Shown here one piece after another: positions 26,384 to 35,053 of a stretch of DNA of 64,000 bases. This DNA is from Gracilimonas mengyeensis (GTDB lineage Bacteria > Bacteroidota > Rhodothermia > Balneolales > Balneolaceae). The position numbers and the translations under genes are program-made. The notes beneath the pieces are model-generated. The model was not told where the DNA came from, ran no database searches, and was given only the letters and a program-made list of their open reading frames with translations. The stretch's first letter is position 1. The number at the start of each line of letters is the position of its first letter. The stretch is from positions 62,001-126,000 of the forward strand of contig NZ_FXTP01000010.1 in assembly GCF_900182705.1 (NCBI RefSeq), written 5' to 3'.

Positions 26384-27004
26384 ATGAAGTTTATTTTTTT
26401 AGTTTTATCTATGCTGCTTGCCGGGAATGTGCAGGCCCAGGATTCCGAACCTAAAACCATTCTCTTTTTCGGGGATAGTATTACGGCCGGTTTGGGAGTG
26501 AATAAAAGTCAGGCCTTCCCGGCGCTCATTCAAAAAAAGATTGATTCACTGGGATGGAATTATGAGGTGATAAACGGCGGGCTTAGTGGAGAAACCTCAG
26601 CCGGCGGCCTGCGTCGCATCGACTGGGTGTTGCAGCGTGAAATTGACGTGATGGTACTTGAATTGGGCGGTAACGATGGGCTACGGGGTATCGAGCTATC
26701 ATCTACCAAACAAAACCTGCAGCAGATTATTGATAAAGTGCAGGCCAAATATCCGGAGGTTCAAATCATTCTGGCCGGGATGCAGGTGCCGCCTAATTTA
26801 GGGCAAGAATACACCCGGGAATTTCAGACCATCTACCCCGAATTGGCGGAAGAAAATGACCTGCCATTAATTCCAATGATTATGGACAAACTGGGTGGTG
26901 ATGAGGATTTGATGCAATCGGATGGGATTCATCCAACGCCTAAAGGTCATCGGGTGATTGCGGAAACGATATGGGAAAGGCTCAAGCCTATGCTCACCGA
27001 ATAG
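26384..27004 (+). CDS. tesA: TesA-like SGNH esterase/lysophospholipase
   Basis: 206 residues from the ATG at 26384 (MKFIFLVLSMLLAGNVQAQ), which gives a clean signal peptide; the frame is open 39 bases further upstream. SGNH blocks: FFGDSITAGLG (nucleophile Ser), GLSGETSAGG, LELGGNDGLRG and DGIHPTPKGH (catalytic Asp and His). This is the periplasmic TesA/arylesterase type. Divergent from the YbbAP pair, as in E. coli, although the gap here is long. Confidence 0.9.
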   Translation: MKFIFLVLSMLLAGNVQAQDSEPKTILFFGDSITAGLGVNKSQAFPALIQKKIDSLGWNYEVINGGLSGETSAGGLRRIDWVLQREIDVMVLELGGNDGLRGIELSSTKQNLQQIIDKVQAKYPEVQIILAGMQVPPNLGQEYTREFQTIYPELAEENDLPLIPMIMDKLGGDEDLMQSDGIHPTPKGHRVIAETIWERLKPMLTE

Positions 27005-27013
27005 GTCATTTCT

Positions 27014-27044
27014 CAGGGCGAAAGGTGCCCGGATAAAACAGCTT
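27014..27044 (+). promoter_or_regulatory. Hairpin-plus-tail motif upstream of the alcohol dehydrogenase
   Basis: CAGGG, a small GGGC..GCCC hairpin and then GGATAAAACAGCTT (27031-27044). The same 14-base tail and a similar hairpin occur at 42252-42281 upstream of feoA, at nearly the same distance from the start codon (70 and 65 bases). Function unknown. Confidence 0.4.
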
Positions 27045-27114
27045 ATCACAAGGTAAAGAATGATACGGTCGTCAATGCTGTTGACATATTGAATTTGAAC
27101 TAAAAAGAATCCAT

Positions 27115-28122
27115 ATGAAGGCAGTACAAGTAAGCGAGAAAGGCGGAGATTTTGAAGTAGTTGAACGGGATATTCCTCAAATAAATGACGATCAGGTGTT
27201 AATAAAAGTACAAGCATGCGGGGTATGTCATAGCGACCAATTTGTGAAAGATGGTGTTTTCCCGGGATTAGAGTATCCCCGTGTTCCCGGTCATGAGGTG
27301 GTAGGAATTATCGAAAAAACCGGTGCGAATGTAAGCAGTTGGAAAGAAGGACAACGCGTGGGTGTTGGCTGGCATGGTGGTCATTGTTTTGAATGCGAAC
27401 CTTGCAGGAGAGGAGATTTCATCAACTGCAAAAATGCCAAAATAACCGGCATCTCTTTTGACGGTGGATACCAGGAATATATGGCTGCTCCTCAAGAAGC
27501 CTTGGCTATGGTTCCAGAAAATTTAGAATCAGCCGATGCAGCTCCTTTACTTTGTGCCGGTGTTACCGTTTTTAATGCCTTACGAAATACCGAAGCTCAG
27601 GCCGGCGATCTGGTTGCCATCCAGGGAATCGGAGGATTGGGGCATCTTGGAATTCAATATGCTCATAAAATGGGATTTAAAACTGTTGCAATTTCAGGCA
27701 GTCGCGATAAAGAGAAACTGGCTAAAGAGCTTGGCGCCGATGCGTTTCTCAGCATGAAAGATCAGGATGTAGTGGAAGAGTTGCAGAAAATGGGTGGTGC
27801 TAAAGTGATATTAGCAACGGCTCCAAGCAGTGACGCAGTTACGGCCATTTTTGAAGGCCTTGGGCCGAATGGTACTGTAGTGGCGGTAGGTGCGGATATG
27901 CAGCCTGTTGAGTTGGCTACCATGCAGTTTATCACCGGCAAGAAAACCCTGACTGGTCATGCCAGCGGAACGGCAATGGATTCTGAAGATACCTTGAACT
28001 TCAGTGCCTTATCCAAATCTACACCCATGATTGAAACCTATCCTCTTGAAAAAGCGGCCGAAGCCTATGATCGAATGATTAAAAATGAGGCTCGTTTCAG
28101 AACGGTGTTGGTGATGGACTAA
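27115..28122 (+). CDS. Zinc-dependent alcohol dehydrogenase (AdhP/AdhA-like)
   Basis: 335 residues, medium-chain dehydrogenase. Catalytic zinc ligands: Cys in QACGVCHSD, His-Glu in VPGHEVVG, and Cys in LLCAGVTVFNAL. Structural zinc: the four-Cys lobe GHCFECEPCRRGDFINC. The NAD(P) loop is IQGIGGLGHLGIQYA. Family members oxidise primary alcohols or reduce aldehydes; the exact substrate is open. Single gene, 110 bases after the esterase. Confidence 0.92.
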   Translation: MKAVQVSEKGGDFEVVERDIPQINDDQVLIKVQACGVCHSDQFVKDGVFPGLEYPRVPGHEVVGIIEKTGANVSSWKEGQRVGVGWHGGHCFECEPCRRGDFINCKNAKITGISFDGGYQEYMAAPQEALAMVPENLESADAAPLLCAGVTVFNALRNTEAQAGDLVAIQGIGGLGHLGIQYAHKMGFKTVAISGSRDKEKLAKELGADAFLSMKDQDVVEELQKMGGAKVILATAPSSDAVTAIFEGLGPNGTVVAVGADMQPVELATMQFITGKKTLTGHASGTAMDSEDTLNFSALSKSTPMIETYPLEKAAEAYDRMIKNEARFRTVLVMD

Positions 28123-28318
28123 ATATATTCATCTACTAAGCTCTCAAATATTATTATAATGACTGGCGGATAGTTTAATGTATAATTAAGCTATTCGCTT
28201 TTTTTATGTGTTTTAGTAAAACAGATGATAATTATTAAGATTTATTAACGGTTGTAACATATTGTATGTCAATTGCTCCTTTAATAAACAGTAGTAGTGA
28301 TATAGGGGAGAAAAGGGG

Positions 28319-28696
28319 ATGACACAAAAAAAGATAAATAAGAAATATAGTATCCAAGTCAACGAAGTAAAGGCACGTAAGGCTAAGATCTGCCTACAAA
28401 ATAATCTTGCAGACATCGGATCTACATCTGATTGGGCAAGGCTATGCATGTGTTCAAGAACACAACTTCATCAAATAATCAATAATTACTATGGTGTAAC
28501 TCCTGCAAATATGATAAGCCGTGCCAGGTATAAAAGAATTATAACTATGCTCTATGAGAATCCTGATATGACGAGTAGTTATGCGGCTTATAAAGTTGGT
28601 TTAAGGGATGAACAGGGTATGTATAAGTTTTTGTCAAGGAAATACGGTACAAATTTTACCGAGCTAAGATATTGTATTATTAATCATCGTATTTGA
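28319..28696 (+). CDS. Stand-alone AraC-type HTH protein
   Basis: 125 residues. Residues about 35-118 match an AraC/XylS DNA-binding domain: DWARLCMCSRTQLHQIINNYYGVTPANM is the first HTH, and AAYKVGLRDEQGMYKFLSRKYGTNFTELR the second, with the usual G-x-x-(D/E)-x-x-x-(F/Y) end. There is no ligand-binding domain; only about 30 basic residues precede. It opens an A+T-rich block and lies 166 bases before the peptide gene, so it is a candidate local regulator. Confidence 0.75.
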   Translation: MTQKKINKKYSIQVNEVKARKAKICLQNNLADIGSTSDWARLCMCSRTQLHQIINNYYGVTPANMISRARYKRIITMLYENPDMTSSYAAYKVGLRDEQGMYKFLSRKYGTNFTELRYCIINHRI

Positions 28697-28862
28697 ATAT
28701 TGACCACTATTTATATACAATTTTATAAAAATTTTGAACAAATAGGATATAAATATTACATGATGGATAGAATGTCCTGTAGGATTTAAGTATGGCTTGA
28801 TATTTATTGTTTGAAGCATTTTTTGCTATAAACAAACAGTAACAAAACTTCGAGGTATGTAA

Positions 28863-29132
28863 ATGAGAAAAGTAAAAATGTATCTAGGAAGCATGATTGC
28901 AATGGCATTTTTTTGTGCTCTATTGCTCGTAAATGTGAAAGTTGGTGTTGATACAAATGCCGATGTGCGAGCAGAATATGTAGATTTTTCTATAGAACTT
29001 GCAGAAGCCTATGCTGGACCTTGCGGTAGACGGGGATGTGAAGGAAAAACGGGTGATTGTGGAGAGTCCTATGCTGTTGGGGAAATAGGCAACATAAAAT
29101 TAATGAGATACTGCAGAGGAAAAAAAGGATAA
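28863..29132 (+). CDS. NVEAL-like Cys-containing precursor peptide
   Basis: 89 residues. Hydrophobic segment about 8-28, then an acidic stretch reading DFSIELAEAYA (41-51), then a Gly/Cys-rich core GPCGRRGCEGKTGDCGES (52-69) and a basic tail. Cys54, 59, 66 and 84 follow the A-x-A site (AYA, 49-51). The layout (N-terminal hydrophobic helix, about 20 residues, alanine site, short Cys-bearing tail) resembles NVEAL-family proteins of Bacteroidota, whose name motif ends in A-L-A. No exact family match can be proven by eye. A hairpin follows, and the next genes encode a beta-propeller, a thioredoxin fold and a signal peptidase. Confidence 0.65.
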   Translation: MRKVKMYLGSMIAMAFFCALLLVNVKVGVDTNADVRAEYVDFSIELAEAYAGPCGRRGCEGKTGDCGESYAVGEIGNIKLMRYCRGKKG

Positions 29133-29161
29133 GCGAATCAAATCGCTAAACATTAACTATT

Positions 29162-29189
29162 AAAGGCGCCTGTTTTGGCAGGCGCTTTT
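29162..29189 (+). terminator. Terminator or attenuator after the peptide gene
   Basis: GCGCCTG (29166-29172) pairs with CAGGCGC (29079+100, i.e. 29179-29185) around six bases, with A residues before and TTTT (29186-29189) after. Only 20 bases separate it from the beta-propeller ATG at 29210. Partial termination here would give much more peptide message than message for the downstream genes. Confidence 0.75.
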
Positions 29190-29209
29190 AAACTTTTAGA
29201 GGGAAAATC

Positions 29210-30301
29210 ATGTCATCAAAAATATTTTTATTCACAATTTTGTCTTTCTTTATGGTGTACCATAGTGTAGCGCAAGTACCCAAAGAGTTTAAAAAGAACT
29301 GGGAATCTACTCCCCAGACTGTACAAGCACGAGTGGGCTTGGATACCTTGATTTATGATAGTGTACGTATCAATTTATTAGATTTAGGATATTTTGATGT
29401 CAATTTTTTGGATGTTGACTGGAATGGTAATCTTGGCGCTTACGATTTTGGCTTAGAACGAATCCTCTACTTTCCAAAATCAGATTATATGAATATAAAA
29501 GAATATGGAGACGGTGAGGGGAGAGGTCCGAGGGAATTTATGAATGCCTATGACTTGAAGTTTGACAAGAATCAGAATATTTGGCTTACTGATGTTGGTG
29601 AGGGACGTATAAGCCAATGGTCCAAAGAGGGTGAACTTTTACAAATATTTCCTCCTTCAAAAAAATATGTATTACCTGCAAGGCTGGCTGTTTGTGATAA
29701 TAATACATTATTTGTTATTTCTGAGCAATATTCCAATGATGGCTTTTATCAGCACATTGGTTTAGATGGAAAACATCTTAAATCCTTCAAAAAAGTGGAT
29801 AATCATTTTTTTCAATTTCCATCTTACTCCGACGGTGAATTAGATTGTGATCAACAGGGAGCTTTATATCATGCAGGTATATATAGGGAGTATATTAGGA
29901 AATATGATTACGAAGGAAACTTAGTTTTTTCAAGAAGTGTCGTAGATTTTGAACCCAATCCAAAAGATTTGATTAAGGAAGAAAAGGAAGGATTGTTTGG
30001 TAAATGGTATACTAGAATTGAAAATATTCGAAGAGCCAGCGGCGATGTAGTGGTTCAGGATGGCTTGATATATGTTGGTTTTTCAGGAAAAAAACCAGGG
30101 GAGGCCTATTTGGGTATGATTGATGTCTACTCTTCAACGGACGGTGAATATAAATACTCATTTACCTTTCCTTATCGCACCCAGGAATTTACCATATTAA
30201 ACGATAGGGTATATACTTTAGAATTTGATGAAAATGAAGACTTGTATTTAGCAGTTTATCGGCTACCTAAATTTCGACTTTTGACCGAGGGTATAAGATG
30301 A
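29210..30301 (+). CDS. Secreted 6-bladed beta-propeller protein (PF17170-like)
   Basis: 363 residues. Signal peptide about 1-20 (VYHSVAQ/VP). YGDGEGRGPREFMNAYDLKFD at about 98-118 matches the G-x-GPGEF motif of Bacteroidota 6-bladed beta-propellers, and repeated strands of the form 'IWLTDVGEGRISQWSKEGELLQIF' fit NHL-like blades. These proteins commonly sit beside NVEAL genes; their function is not known. Its last four bases overlap the next start (ATGA), so the two are coupled. Confidence 0.75.
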   Translation: MSSKIFLFTILSFFMVYHSVAQVPKEFKKNWESTPQTVQARVGLDTLIYDSVRINLLDLGYFDVNFLDVDWNGNLGAYDFGLERILYFPKSDYMNIKEYGDGEGRGPREFMNAYDLKFDKNQNIWLTDVGEGRISQWSKEGELLQIFPPSKKYVLPARLAVCDNNTLFVISEQYSNDGFYQHIGLDGKHLKSFKKVDNHFFQFPSYSDGELDCDQQGALYHAGIYREYIRKYDYEGNLVFSRSVVDFEPNPKDLIKEEKEGLFGKWYTRIENIRRASGDVVVQDGLIYVGFSGKKPGEAYLGMIDVYSSTDGEYKYSFTFPYRTQEFTILNDRVYTLEFDENEDLYLAVYRLPKFRLLTEGIR

Positions 30302-30858
30302 TGGATAAAAAATTCATAGTTGCTATAACTTTTGCACTCTTACTCTTTTTTCTGAACATCTATACACTTAACAAAAAGCAAGCCTGCACAGCTAAAATGC
30401 AAGAGGCTGAGCAAATTTATGATGTACTCAAATATCAAGAAGAAATACAGGAAATAAAGGGGGCTAAGATTTCAAGAAAGTTTTCTGAAAAATATATGAG
30501 TGGTAAGGCTGTGCGATTGGTAGCATTGTTTCCTAAAGAGTATTGCAATATATGTATGGAAATGGAAATTCCTTGGCTTGAGAAGATTGCGGATAACTAT
30601 CCTGGGAATCTATTAATAGATAATGCTGATAAAGATTATGACTTGTTATCAATAATAGGAAATAGAACAGTCAAGGAAATACCTTTTCAAGGTTTTTTGA
30701 ACGAATCGGAGATAAATCTACATAGAATTAAAGTTCCCATAATATTTTTAATAGATAAGCATGGGATTATTCATGATGTCTACATCAACGATTACAGAAA
30801 ACCTTATATCACAGATAAGTTTTATGAGAAGACCATATCATTACTCTCTTTAATTTGA
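30298..30858 (+). CDS. Membrane-anchored thioredoxin-fold protein
   Basis: 186 residues. One N-terminal membrane segment (about 7-24), then a helical stalk and a thioredoxin-like domain: LVALFPKEYCNICMEMEIPWLEKI has a CxxC (YCNIC) at the expected strand-helix junction, and KVPIIFLIDKHGIIHDVY carries the cis-Pro and final strands. It likely acts outside the cytoplasm on disulfides, possibly those of the neighbouring Cys-rich peptide (inference). Starts inside the stop of the beta-propeller gene. Confidence 0.68.
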   Translation: MMDKKFIVAITFALLLFFLNIYTLNKKQACTAKMQEAEQIYDVLKYQEEIQEIKGAKISRKFSEKYMSGKAVRLVALFPKEYCNICMEMEIPWLEKIADNYPGNLLIDNADKDYDLLSIIGNRTVKEIPFQGFLNESEINLHRIKVPIIFLIDKHGIIHDVYINDYRKPYITDKFYEKTISLLSLI

Positions 30859-30892
30859 AAGTTTAAATCCAAATAATAGCTATGCATATTGG

Positions 30893-31492
30893 ATGAAAAA
30901 ATTTCTTTTATTTGTGGGTGGTGTGATAGTGCTTAGTTGGCTGGTTAAGGGTTTGATTTTTTCGATATACCATGTGCCTACAAATTCAATGGTTCCTGTT
31001 ATAGAGAAAGATAGTTATGTACTTGTTTTAAAGTACGTTTATAACGTGAGATCACCAGAGTACTGGCCATTAACGAATAATAAATTTCCCATATTTAGTT
31101 TCATTGGTACGAGTCAAATTAGAAAAGGGGATATAGTATTATTTGATGATCCATTGGCCCCTATCATGGATCATTCAGGTGAAAAGGATGACTTGCTAAA
31201 ACGTTGTGTTGCATTTCCAGGAGATACCCTTTATCAAAAATTAGTTCTAAATGAAAAGAATGGTGAATTAAGAGTTGAATATAAACCCTGGAATACTAAA
31301 CACCTGGAACCTGATAACAATGTAAGAATGTGGGTAATACCCGGAGATTCAACTAATGGAGGCTGTTTTGTATTAGGGGATAATTATAATCACAGTTTTG
31401 ACAGCAGGTATTTTGGGGTAGTCCCGGAAAAGCTTTTGATTGGAAAGGCGGTCCTGAAAATATGGCCTTGGCCACCAAAAGTTATTTCATAA
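30893..31492 (+). CDS. Accessory signal peptidase I (S26)
   Basis: 199 residues. N-terminal membrane segment about 4-24, then box B VPTNSMVP (nucleophile Ser32), box D LLKRCVAFPGD (base Lys103) and box E GDNYNHSFDSRYFG (about 162-175), so the Ser-Lys dyad and all signature blocks are intact. It is shorter than the housekeeping leader peptidases of this phylum and sits inside the peptide island, so it may be dedicated to the island's precursor. A normal lepB is presumably elsewhere in the genome. Confidence 0.88.
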   Translation: MKKFLLFVGGVIVLSWLVKGLIFSIYHVPTNSMVPVIEKDSYVLVLKYVYNVRSPEYWPLTNNKFPIFSFIGTSQIRKGDIVLFDDPLAPIMDHSGEKDDLLKRCVAFPGDTLYQKLVLNEKNGELRVEYKPWNTKHLEPDNNVRMWVIPGDSTNGGCFVLGDNYNHSFDSRYFGVVPEKLLIGKAVLKIWPWPPKVIS

Positions 31493-31534
31493 TGGTTAAA
31501 ACCTATTTAATCGACAGCAAATAAAAATAAAGAT

Positions 31535-31894
31535 ATGAATAAAAGTAAATGGATTATGTTGTTTATACCTGCTATGCTATTGACCGTAACTTATAACTTT
31601 ACCGTTCAAGGCAGAATTGTAGCTCAGAATATATTTGACAAAGAAAAGGTCGTATACATGGGATACGAGTTTGAAAGTAGAGCGGATTCCGGTGCAATAA
31701 ATATGCTACTTCCAATTATGGAAATAATGGACATAGAAATAGAAGAGCTTGAAGAAGTCATCCTAGATTACGATAATAAGTCGGAATGTAATATTCAGAT
31801 CAAAGGTACAAGTGAAGGAAAAGAATTTGATCTTACAACTACCATTGGGGATATATCTTGCATGGAAATGAAAAAAATTAAAGAAGAGCAATAG
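31535..31894 (+). CDS. Small exported protein, unknown function
   Basis: 119 residues with an N-terminal hydrophobic stretch (about 6-20). The rest is acidic and contains two Cys (NKSECNIQI and DISCMEMKK, about 94 and 111), which could form a disulfide. No family recognised. Codon use is A+T-rich like the rest of the island. The 42-base gap to the signal peptidase gene suggests the same transcript. Confidence 0.5.
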   Translation: MNKSKWIMLFIPAMLLTVTYNFTVQGRIVAQNIFDKEKVVYMGYEFESRADSGAINMLLPIMEIMDIEIEELEEVILDYDNKSECNIQIKGTSEGKEFDLTTTIGDISCMEMKKIKEEQ

Positions 31895-31946
31895 TTCTGG
31901 CAGATAGAAGCCCAACTCTTTTAATTTAACTCAAAAGGCATAAATC

Positions 31947-32165
31947 ATGAAGACCAAGACTAAAAAATTCTTTCAGGGATGTTTATTAGGAATCGCATTT
32001 TTTGCATTGCTATTAATCGGGGAAGGAAGTCCGTTATTTATGGAGAAACCAGCTAGTTTTTTTCTTGGAATAACTTTCGGGATCCTGCTTTTCGGTTATG
32101 GTGCTGTTAAATTTCCAAGGGAATTCTGGAAGGCCTGGTTTCCAAAAAGAAATACTCAGCAATAA
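31947..32165 (+). CDS. Small membrane protein, unknown function
   Basis: 72 residues. Two hydrophobic segments (about 9-25 and 38-53) joined by a short loop, with basic ends (MKTKTKKFF and KAWFPKRNTQQ). No family recognised. Its last 10 bases overlap, tail to tail, the end of the PLP decarboxylase gene on the other strand, which marks the right border of the island. Confidence 0.5.
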   Translation: MKTKTKKFFQGCLLGIAFFALLLIGEGSPLFMEKPASFFLGITFGILLFGYGAVKFPREFWKAWFPKRNTQQ

Positions 32166-33493
32166 GTTTCCATTTTTTGCAGAAGCTCTTCAACGAAGCC
32201 CTCGTGCTCGGGCTTCATGAATACACTGCGTAGAATAGTGACCTCATCGCTGTTGGCTTCAACTTCGGGGTGTACGCGGGTAAAGGTTGAGACCGGTACA
32301 CGATAAAGCGAAACGTAGAATTCTTTTTTTCGCATCCCTGCTTCGAACACTTCTTTTGCGCGTGTAGAAACCTTTGATGTGGAAGGAGCCGATGGAAAAT
32401 AACCTACGATATCCAGCTCCGGCTTTTGGTAGGCCTTAAGTTTTGAGCTTTGGCTGAGCAGATCATAAAACAGAAGGGCAGCCTTCCTACATTGAGCCAG
32501 TATAGGGCCGAATCCCTTGTCTTCTTCTAAAGGGAATAACTCCAGGGTAGTCCAAAAAGCGACAGCGGCTGCCCCAGCCCTTGAGCACTCCAGACTAATT
32601 TCTCCCAGGTGCAAATCTTCTGAAGTAAAATAGGTGTAGGGAGAATCGTGTTTATAGAATCTGCCCGCCAAAGGGTCTTTAAATAATACGCTTCCGCATC
32701 CATAGGGCTGGAGGCCGTGTTTATGTGGGTCTACCACGATACTGTCGGCTTCTTGCATGAGCGACCAGGCACGGCTTTCCAGTAATTTTGAATCTTTCAG
32801 TGCCCTGAAAAAACCTCCATATGCGGCATCTATGTGTATTCTTATGTCATGCTTTCTCGCCCAGGGTAAGACTTGTTCTAATGGCTCCACAGTTCCCAAT
32901 CCCGTGGTTCCCAGTGTAACGACAATAGTACCAATTTCATCGGGGTTGATGGAGTTTAAGTCAAAAAGCCCATTTTCCAGCGTAGTAATTTTTTGGCTCT
33001 CCATCCCTAAAACCTTACACATACGTTCGTGTGTATAATGGGCATTTTCTGAAAAGAGAATCTTTTTTCCAGGATGAGATTCACGAGCCACCCACAAGGC
33101 TTCAAGGTTGGCAATGGTTCCGCTTGCAGTGAGATGTCCAAGATAGTCATCCCCATAACCAAAAAACCGGGCCAGCTTGGCGACAGCCTCTTTTTCCATT
33201 TCAGAAGAAGGAGGGCCGCCATCCAAGGCATGGTTGTTTGGGTTTATAGTGGATGCCAAAGCATATGCTGCCCAGGTTAGCGGGTGTGGAGGCTTCAGCA
33301 TTTGTCCCGCATACACAGGATGGTGAAACGGGTAATTACATTTGAGGCGCTCTACCAGATTATCAAATACCGATTGCACCCGCTCGTCAGGCACCTGCAG
33401 GCTTGGTGCACTTTCCCAGTTACCAAAAGACTTGCGCCACTCCTGAAGCTGTTCAAGAGAAGATTGAAGTATACGGCCTGACTGCTTGTCCAT
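32156..33493 (-). CDS. PLP-dependent group II decarboxylase
   Basis: 445 residues. Fold-type I PLP enzyme: SGTIANLEALWVAR (phosphate site), IHIDAAYGGFFRAL (the Asp that contacts the pyridine N) and VDPHKHGLQPYGCGSVLFKD (Schiff-base Lys). This fits the aromatic-L-amino-acid/tyrosine/aspartate decarboxylase group; the substrate cannot be chosen from sequence. The N-terminal PHHPVYAGQMLKPPHPLTW is typical of the family. Confidence 0.85.
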   Translation of the reverse strand: MDKQSGRILQSSLEQLQEWRKSFGNWESAPSLQVPDERVQSVFDNLVERLKCNYPFHHPVYAGQMLKPPHPLTWAAYALASTINPNNHALDGGPPSSEMEKEAVAKLARFFGYGDDYLGHLTASGTIANLEALWVARESHPGKKILFSENAHYTHERMCKVLGMESQKITTLENGLFDLNSINPDEIGTIVVTLGTTGLGTVEPLEQVLPWARKHDIRIHIDAAYGGFFRALKDSKLLESRAWSLMQEADSIVVDPHKHGLQPYGCGSVLFKDPLAGRFYKHDSPYTYFTSEDLHLGEISLECSRAGAAAVAFWTTLELFPLEEDKGFGPILAQCRKAALLFYDLLSQSSKLKAYQKPELDIVGYFPSAPSTSKVSTRAKEVFEAGMRKKEFYVSLYRVPVSTFTRVHPEVEANSDEVTILRSVFMKPEHEGFVEELLQKMETYC

Positions 33494-33512
33494 ATTTTTT
33501 AATTGTGTGTGT

Positions 33513-34391
33513 TCAATACAGGTTAACCGATACTCCGGCTGAAAGTACCTGCTTTACCTGGAGCTCACTGGAGAAATCGTTATCGTATCGCATTTCAAAC
33601 TGGAAGGAAGCCGAAACGATACTATTGATCTTACCAATCAGCTCATTCGACCAAATAACATCGGTTTCATCTACAGGAATTAGGAAATTGGTGAAGGTTT
33701 CTACACCGCTGGTGTACACTATATTTTCAAAGATTTCTTTCTCAAAGGTGATACCGGTTGTTAAACCACCTTCTGAACGGATGGTTTCGTCGGGCTCGAG
33801 TCCGTAATTCTGGGCCAGGCTGTCGTCGGTAACAATGGTTTGTTTGAGTCCTAAACCGGCTTCAAACACAAAGCTGCCTCCTTCCGGTTTATAAGCGATA
33901 CCAGCACCTTCGGTGAGATATCCCGGAGCCATAAAGTCAGAAATAAGTACATCGGGCTGGCCATCTTCGGTGGCATATTTATATCCTTTATCAAATTGGG
34001 TGCGGAAGTTAATATTAGCATAACCCGACCAGGATTCATGGTTGGCAAAGGCATAATTGAACCGGTTAGTAATGGAAATAACGTCATTGGTTTTTCGTAC
34101 CCCTTCGCCTTTAACATTAGATTGACCGTATTTAAGATTGGTGCGGAATCCATAGCTGAATAAGTCTTCCTGGTACAACAACATATATACTGAAGAGGCG
34201 GTACCACTAATGGAGCTTACTCCACCCTGAGACCAATTATTATAGGATGCCTGAGAGCCATTCAGGTTGGCTACCCAGCTTTGTTCCCAACCTTTGAGCG
34301 TATCGGGGATGGTGATGGTTTGTGATTGAACGGAATCGGCTACTGACAGTAGAACAGCAAAAGCCAGTATAGATTTAATCATTAATTTCAT
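33513..34391 (-). CDS. DUF3078-type outer-membrane-like protein
   Basis: 292 residues with a signal peptide (about 1-23, SVQS/QT). The N-terminal repeat-like phrase SWVANLNGSQASYNNWSQGGVSSISG is the hallmark of DUF3078 proteins in Bacteroidota, and the remainder is alternating beta strands ending in an aromatic-bounded strand (VSVNLY), consistent with a beta barrel. Function unknown. Same strand as the PLP enzyme and the PyrR-like gene. Confidence 0.78.
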   Translation of the reverse strand: MKLMIKSILAFAVLLSVADSVQSQTITIPDTLKGWEQSWVANLNGSQASYNNWSQGGVSSISGTASSVYMLLYQEDLFSYGFRTNLKYGQSNVKGEGVRKTNDVISITNRFNYAFANHESWSGYANINFRTQFDKGYKYATEDGQPDVLISDFMAPGYLTEGAGIAYKPEGGSFVFEAGLGLKQTIVTDDSLAQNYGLEPDETIRSEGGLTTGITFEKEIFENIVYTSGVETFTNFLIPVDETDVIWSNELIGKINSIVSASFQFEMRYDNDFSSELQVKQVLSAGVSVNLY

Positions 34392-34436
34392 GGATTGTAA
34401 TTGTTGATTATTTCAATTCTAAAGAAAAAACAGTTG

Positions 34437-34940
34437 TTATCGATTCTTAAAAAGAATTGCTTCTTTCAGCATTCCATCCTGGAGCATTACTTCTATATGC
34501 TCTCCCTGTTTGGTAGGTACGGAAATACCGCATAATTCAGTGAGTAAAGGATAACGACGGTGCCCCCGATCTAGCAAAACAGCCAGTTCAATAACGTTTG
34601 GTTCATATATATCGCAAAGGTCGGAAAGAGCGTCAAACATCGTTTTGCCGGAGAAGATAACATCATCAACCAGCAATACGAACTTATCGTTGCAGTCAGG
34701 CAGTGGGGTTTCGGAAGGATTGCCGGCGACCTCGTAACGGTGTACAGGGATATTGGAGTCCATTACCTTGTTCAGCGTATCAGCAAGTTCTTTGGCCGTG
34801 GCAAAACCACGTTCGTTTAATCCAATGATTACTAATTGATCATCGGCTTGTAATTGCTCCCAAACCTGTAGTGCCATGCGATGAAGGGCACGCAGCATGC
34901 GGGGGCGATCCATTAAGGTAATTTGCTTTTTCATGGGCAA
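34437..34940 (-). CDS. PyrR-like phosphoribosyltransferase
   Basis: 167 residues. PRPP-binding motif VLLVDDVIFSGKTMFDAL (about 94-111). The N-terminal RMLRALHRMALQVWEQ and LDRGHRRYPLLTELCGISVPTKQGEHIEV are shared with PyrR, a bifunctional uracil phosphoribosyltransferase and pyr attenuation protein. Met3 (34934) is an equally good start. No pyr operon leader is next to it; pyrF lies 10 kb away. Confidence 0.8.
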   Translation of the reverse strand: MPMKKQITLMDRPRMLRALHRMALQVWEQLQADDQLVIIGLNERGFATAKELADTLNKVMDSNIPVHRYEVAGNPSETPLPDCNDKFVLLVDDVIFSGKTMFDALSDLCDIYEPNVIELAVLLDRGHRRYPLLTELCGISVPTKQGEHIEVMLQDGMLKEAILFKNR

Positions 34941-35053
34941 AATTTAAATTTAGCTAAAGGTACCGTTTTCTATAGATAGTGTTAAAAAAATATCAAAATA
35001 CATGAGAAAATTTGTACCTTAACAGTGTTAACCTGAACAAAACCAGAGAGTCC

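Noticed and set aside
28319-32165. Classical class II bacteriocin or lasso operon
   Set aside because: No double-glycine leader, no peptidase-containing ABC transporter and no lasso cyclase or protease genes; NVEAL-like fits better.
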